A DNA stretch of 64,000 bases from positions 310,001-374,000 of the forward strand of contig NZ_JNZZ01000016.1 of assembly GCF_000717645.1 (NCBI RefSeq). The letters run 5' to 3'. Below are positions 61,619-64,000 of this stretch, one piece after another (within the stretch, counting starts at the first letter, position 1; every line of letters begins with the position of its first letter). The notes under the pieces were generated by a model, which saw only the letters and a program-made list of their open reading frames with translations, was not told the origin of the DNA and made no database searches. The DNA comes from Streptomyces californicus (GTDB lineage Bacteria; Actinomycetota; Actinomycetes; Streptomycetales; Streptomycetaceae). A program made the position numbers and the translations under genes.

Positions 61619-61649
61619 TTGACCTCAACCAAACTTGCGGTTCTAGCGT
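61619..61649 (+). promoter_or_regulatory. MerR-type promoter with 19-base spacer
   Basis: TTGACC (-35, 61619-61624) and TAGCGT (-10, 61644-61649) separated by 19 bases. Within the spacer lies dyad ACCTCAA (61622-61628) / TTGCGGT (61635-61641) with one mismatch, the recognised geometry for MerR-family activators that untwist long spacers. It lies 84 bases ahead of the exporter ATG. Confidence 0.68.
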
Positions 61650-61732
61650 TCCCAGTGATCCCGGGGCCGATCGGCCGCCGGGACCCGCAGGCCGTCGGGG
61701 GAACCGGGGGCCGTCACCTCTCGGAGCGCCCC

Positions 61733-63631
61733 ATGGACATGGAAGTCACCGCGTGGCATTCGCTGCACAGCGCGATGAACGCCCAACAGGACCGCCGGCC
61801 GTTCTCCCGCGCGGCGCTGCGCCGCATCCTGCTCTTCGCCCGGCCCCATCGGCGGCAGATCCAGCGCTTCCTGCTGCTGAGCGTGGTGACCGCGCTGCTC
61901 GCGGTGGCCACCCCGGTGCTGGCCGGGAAGGTCGTCGACGCGATCGTGGACGGCGAGGACACCGGCGCGGTCACCCGGCTCGCCCTGCTGATCGCGCTCA
62001 TCGCCGTGGCCGAGGCCGCGCTCGGCCTGCTCCTGCGCTGGCTTTCGGCGACGCTGGGCGAGGGACTGATCCTGGATCTGCGCACCGCCGTGTTCGACCA
62101 CGTGCAGCGGATGCCGGTGGCCTTCTTCACCCGGACCCGGACGGGCGCCCTGGTCAGCAGGCTCAACAACGACGTGATCGGCGCGCAGCGGGCCTTCAGC
62201 AACACGCTCTCCGGAGTCGTCTCCAACCTCGTCACGCTGGTGCTGACGCTCGTGGTCATGCTCACGATCTCCTGGCAGATCACGCTGCTCGCACTCGCGC
62301 TGCTCCCGGTCTTCGTCGTACCGGCACGCCGGATGGGGGCCCGGATGGCAGGGCTCCAGCGGGAGGCGGCCGACCACAATGCCGCGATGGGCACCCGCAT
62401 GACCGAGCGGTTCTCCGCACCCGGCGCGACGCTGGTCAAGCTCTTCGGTCGGCCGGGCGACGAGTCGGCCGAGTTCGCCGCCCGCGCCGACCGGGTGCGC
62501 GACATCGGCGTCCGTACGGCGATGGCCCAGTCGGCGTTCATCACCGCCCTCACCCTGGTCTCCGCCCTGGCACTGGCCCTGGTCTACGGGCTCGGCGGCT
62601 TCTACGCCCTGCGCGGCAGCCTGGAGCCGGGGGCCGTGGTGGCACTGGCGCTGCTGCTGACGAGGCTGTACGCCCCGCTCACCGCCCTCGCCGGCGCGCG
62701 GGTCGAGGTGATGAGCGCGCTCGTCAGCTTCGAGCGGGTCTTCGAGATCCTGGACCTGAAGCCGCTGATCGAGCAGAAGCCGGACGCCCGTCCGGTGCCC
62801 GAGGGGCCGGTCTCCGTGGAGTTCGACGAGGTGTCCTTCGGCTACCCCTCGGCCGACAAGGTCTCCCTCGCGTCACTGGAAGAGGTCGCCACGCTCGACG
62901 ACCGGGGCGGCACACCGGTCCTGCACGGGGTGTCCTTCCGCGCCGAACCGGGCCGCACGGTCGCGATCGTCGGCTCGTCCGGCGCGGGCAAGTCGACGAT
63001 CGCGCAGCTGCTGCCCCGGTTGTACGACGCGGACGCGGGCTCCGTACGGCTGAACGGCGTGGACGTACGCGACCTCGACGCCGGGTCCGTCCGGGACACG
63101 GTCGGCATGGTCACCCAGGACGGGCACCTCTTCCACGATTCGGTGCGCGCCAACCTGCTGATCGCCCGGCCCGACGCCACCGAGGACGAGGTCTGGGACG
63201 CGCTGCGCCGCTCCCGTCTCGACGGTCTGATCGCCTCCCTGCCCGACGGGCTCGACACGGTGGTCGGCGAGCGCGGCTACCGGCTCTCCGGCGGGGAGCG
63301 CCAGCGGCTCACCATCGCGCGGCTGCTGCTGGCCCGTCAGCGGGTCGTGATCCTGGACGAGGCGACCGCGCACCTGGACACCACGTCGGAGGCCGCCGTC
63401 CAGGAGGCGCTGGCCGAAGCGCTGGCGGGCCGTACCGCCCTGGTGATCGCCCACCGGCTCTCGACCGTACGGGCGGCCGACCGGATCCTGGTCGTCGAGG
63501 AGGGCCGGATCGTCGAGGACGGCACCCACACCGCCTTGCTGGCCGCAGACGGAAGGTACGCGGAGCTGTACCGGACCCAGTTCGAGCAGCCGTCGTCGGA
63601 GGGCGACCGGTCGGCGCAGCCGGTCCGCTGA
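61733..63631 (+). CDS. ABC exporter, fused membrane and ATPase domains
   Basis: 632 residues, half-transporter of the MsbA/LmrA type. Six helices about 35-320 (FLLLSVVTALLAVATPVLAG, LLIALIAVAEAALGLLLRWL, VVSNLVTLVLTLVVMLTIS and others) followed by an NBD about 355-600: Walker A GSSGAGKST, LSGGERQRL signature, RVVILDEATAHLD Walker B, ALVIAHRLST. It should work as a dimer. ATG 61733 has GGAG 6 bases upstream. A MerR-type promoter ahead suggests induction by a ligand (drug, metal or redox agent). Confidence 0.9.
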   Translation: MDMEVTAWHSLHSAMNAQQDRRPFSRAALRRILLFARPHRRQIQRFLLLSVVTALLAVATPVLAGKVVDAIVDGEDTGAVTRLALLIALIAVAEAALGLLLRWLSATLGEGLILDLRTAVFDHVQRMPVAFFTRTRTGALVSRLNNDVIGAQRAFSNTLSGVVSNLVTLVLTLVVMLTISWQITLLALALLPVFVVPARRMGARMAGLQREAADHNAAMGTRMTERFSAPGATLVKLFGRPGDESAEFAARADRVRDIGVRTAMAQSAFITALTLVSALALALVYGLGGFYALRGSLEPGAVVALALLLTRLYAPLTALAGARVEVMSALVSFERVFEILDLKPLIEQKPDARPVPEGPVSVEFDEVSFGYPSADKVSLASLEEVATLDDRGGTPVLHGVSFRAEPGRTVAIVGSSGAGKSTIAQLLPRLYDADAGSVRLNGVDVRDLDAGSVRDTVGMVTQDGHLFHDSVRANLLIARPDATEDEVWDALRRSRLDGLIASLPDGLDTVVGERGYRLSGGERQRLTIARLLLARQRVVILDEATAHLDTTSEAAVQEALAEALAGRTALVIAHRLSTVRAADRILVVEEGRIVEDGTHTALLAADGRYAELYRTQFEQPSSEGDRSAQPVR

Positions 63632-63647
63632 CCCGGACGCGCACACG

Positions 63648-63697
63648 CTGATCCGGTGCTGTCCGGCCGGAGTCCCGGCCGGACAGCACCGGATCAG
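63648..63697. terminator. Perfect 23-bp bidirectional hairpin
   Basis: Arms 63648-63670 and 63675-63697 are perfectly complementary with a 4-base loop (AGTC). It serves the exporter gene on plus and the small gene on minus. Its right arm includes the minus-strand gene's stop codon (63694-63696). Confidence 0.88.
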
Positions 63698-63963
63698 TGC
63701 CTGCCGACGCGGACGAGGGACACCCGCTCGGCGGCGCGCAGCCGCCTCAGCGCGTGGCCTCCGCACCGGCTCCACTCCCTCGGCGACACCCGGGGCCGGT
63801 GGCCGCCGTTGGTGACGAGCGCGTTCACCGAGGTCATCGGGTCCGCCGCCATGGTCTTGGCCAGCAGGACGCCGACCACCAGCGGGAGGAGCGTGACGGC
63901 CAGGGCGGAACCCGCGGTGGTGACGTGCTGGATGCCGGTACGGCGCGGCGCTTCGGAGGTCAT
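63694..63963 (-). CDS. Small hypothetical membrane protein
   Basis: 89 residues from ATG 63963 (MTSEAPRRTGI). One hydrophobic helix (SALAVTLLPLVVGVLLAKTMA) then an Arg/Gly/His-rich tail. I do not recognise a family. The frame also opens to 63999, so the start could be further upstream and beyond the window edge. The stop lies in the terminator stem, tying its end to the convergent exporter. Confidence 0.55.
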   Translation of the reverse strand: MTSEAPRRTGIQHVTTAGSALAVTLLPLVVGVLLAKTMAADPMTSVNALVTNGGHRPRVSPREWSRCGGHALRRLRAAERVSLVRVGRH

Positions 63964-64000
63964 ACGGTCATCGAACAGCGGCCGGGGACGCCCGAGCATC

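Overview
The window is very GC-rich throughout, with strong third-position GC bias, short intergenic gaps, ATGA/GTGA start-stop overlaps, a WhiB-family protein, SpoIIE-type phosphatase, XRE/ATP-binding regulator pairs and an RppA/P450 pigment pair. This is typical of a Streptomyces chromosome or a close actinobacterial relative. I see no rRNA or tRNA gene, insertion sequence, prophage or CRISPR array. It reads as accessory and metabolic chromosome rather than a single mobile island.

Layout. 1-2.1 kb: end of metX coupled to a sulfite-oxidase-like molybdoenzyme. 2.1-7.4 kb: cobalamin salvage and uptake (CbiZ; a BtuF-C-D-like ABC transporter behind a cobalamin riboswitch), interrupted by a PRC-barrel/DUF2382 stress-type protein. 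7.5-13.7 kb: a compact minus-strand module FabH-like KAS III, KAS II, large acyl-CoA oxidase-like flavoprotein, ACP, second KAS II. It has no ketoreductase, dehydratase or thioesterase of its own and is the most intriguing block. 13.7-17.9 kb: sugar kinase, MFS exporter with ArsR-type regulator, PadR regulator divergent from a SnoaL-like protein across a TAGTCA/TGACTA operator. 17.9-23.1 kb: a substrate-binding-protein-like protein without signal peptide, secreted zinc protease, TetR/alcohol dehydrogenase pair with duplicated operators, YihY membrane protein, cupin. 23.3-28.5 kb: secreted subtilase, P450 plus RppA (THN/melanin-type pigment), and a divergent Tat-exported DyP peroxidase. 28.4-32.5 kb: FepBDGC-type siderophore uptake operon under a DmdR/IdeR iron box. 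32.6-37.5 kb: MerR-methyltransferase fusion, AraC regulator, EF-hand protein, MFS, thioesterase. 37.6-47.4 kb: carbohydrate region with a secreted CBM-FN3-GH13 amylase, a mutarotase remnant, and a YtfQRT/YjfF-like pentose/furanose ABC importer with LacI regulator. 47.5-53.7 kb: degenerate gene fragments, secreted tripeptidyl-aminopeptidase, secreted PA14-GH2-LamG hydrolase. 53.7-64 kb: anti-sigma-like ATPases, DUF1232, WhiB, a 17-bp minisatellite, serine hydrolase, SpoIIE phosphatase, XRE regulator, RNase HI, SDR, ABC exporter.

Regulatory sequence is unusually readable. There is a cobalamin riboswitch, an iron box, three paired-dyad operators, a MerR-type 19-bp-spacer promoter and seven strong hairpin terminators, plus one hairpin of uncertain role in a gene desert. 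At least three degraded genes are visible. All calls come from reading the sequence; no database search was run.
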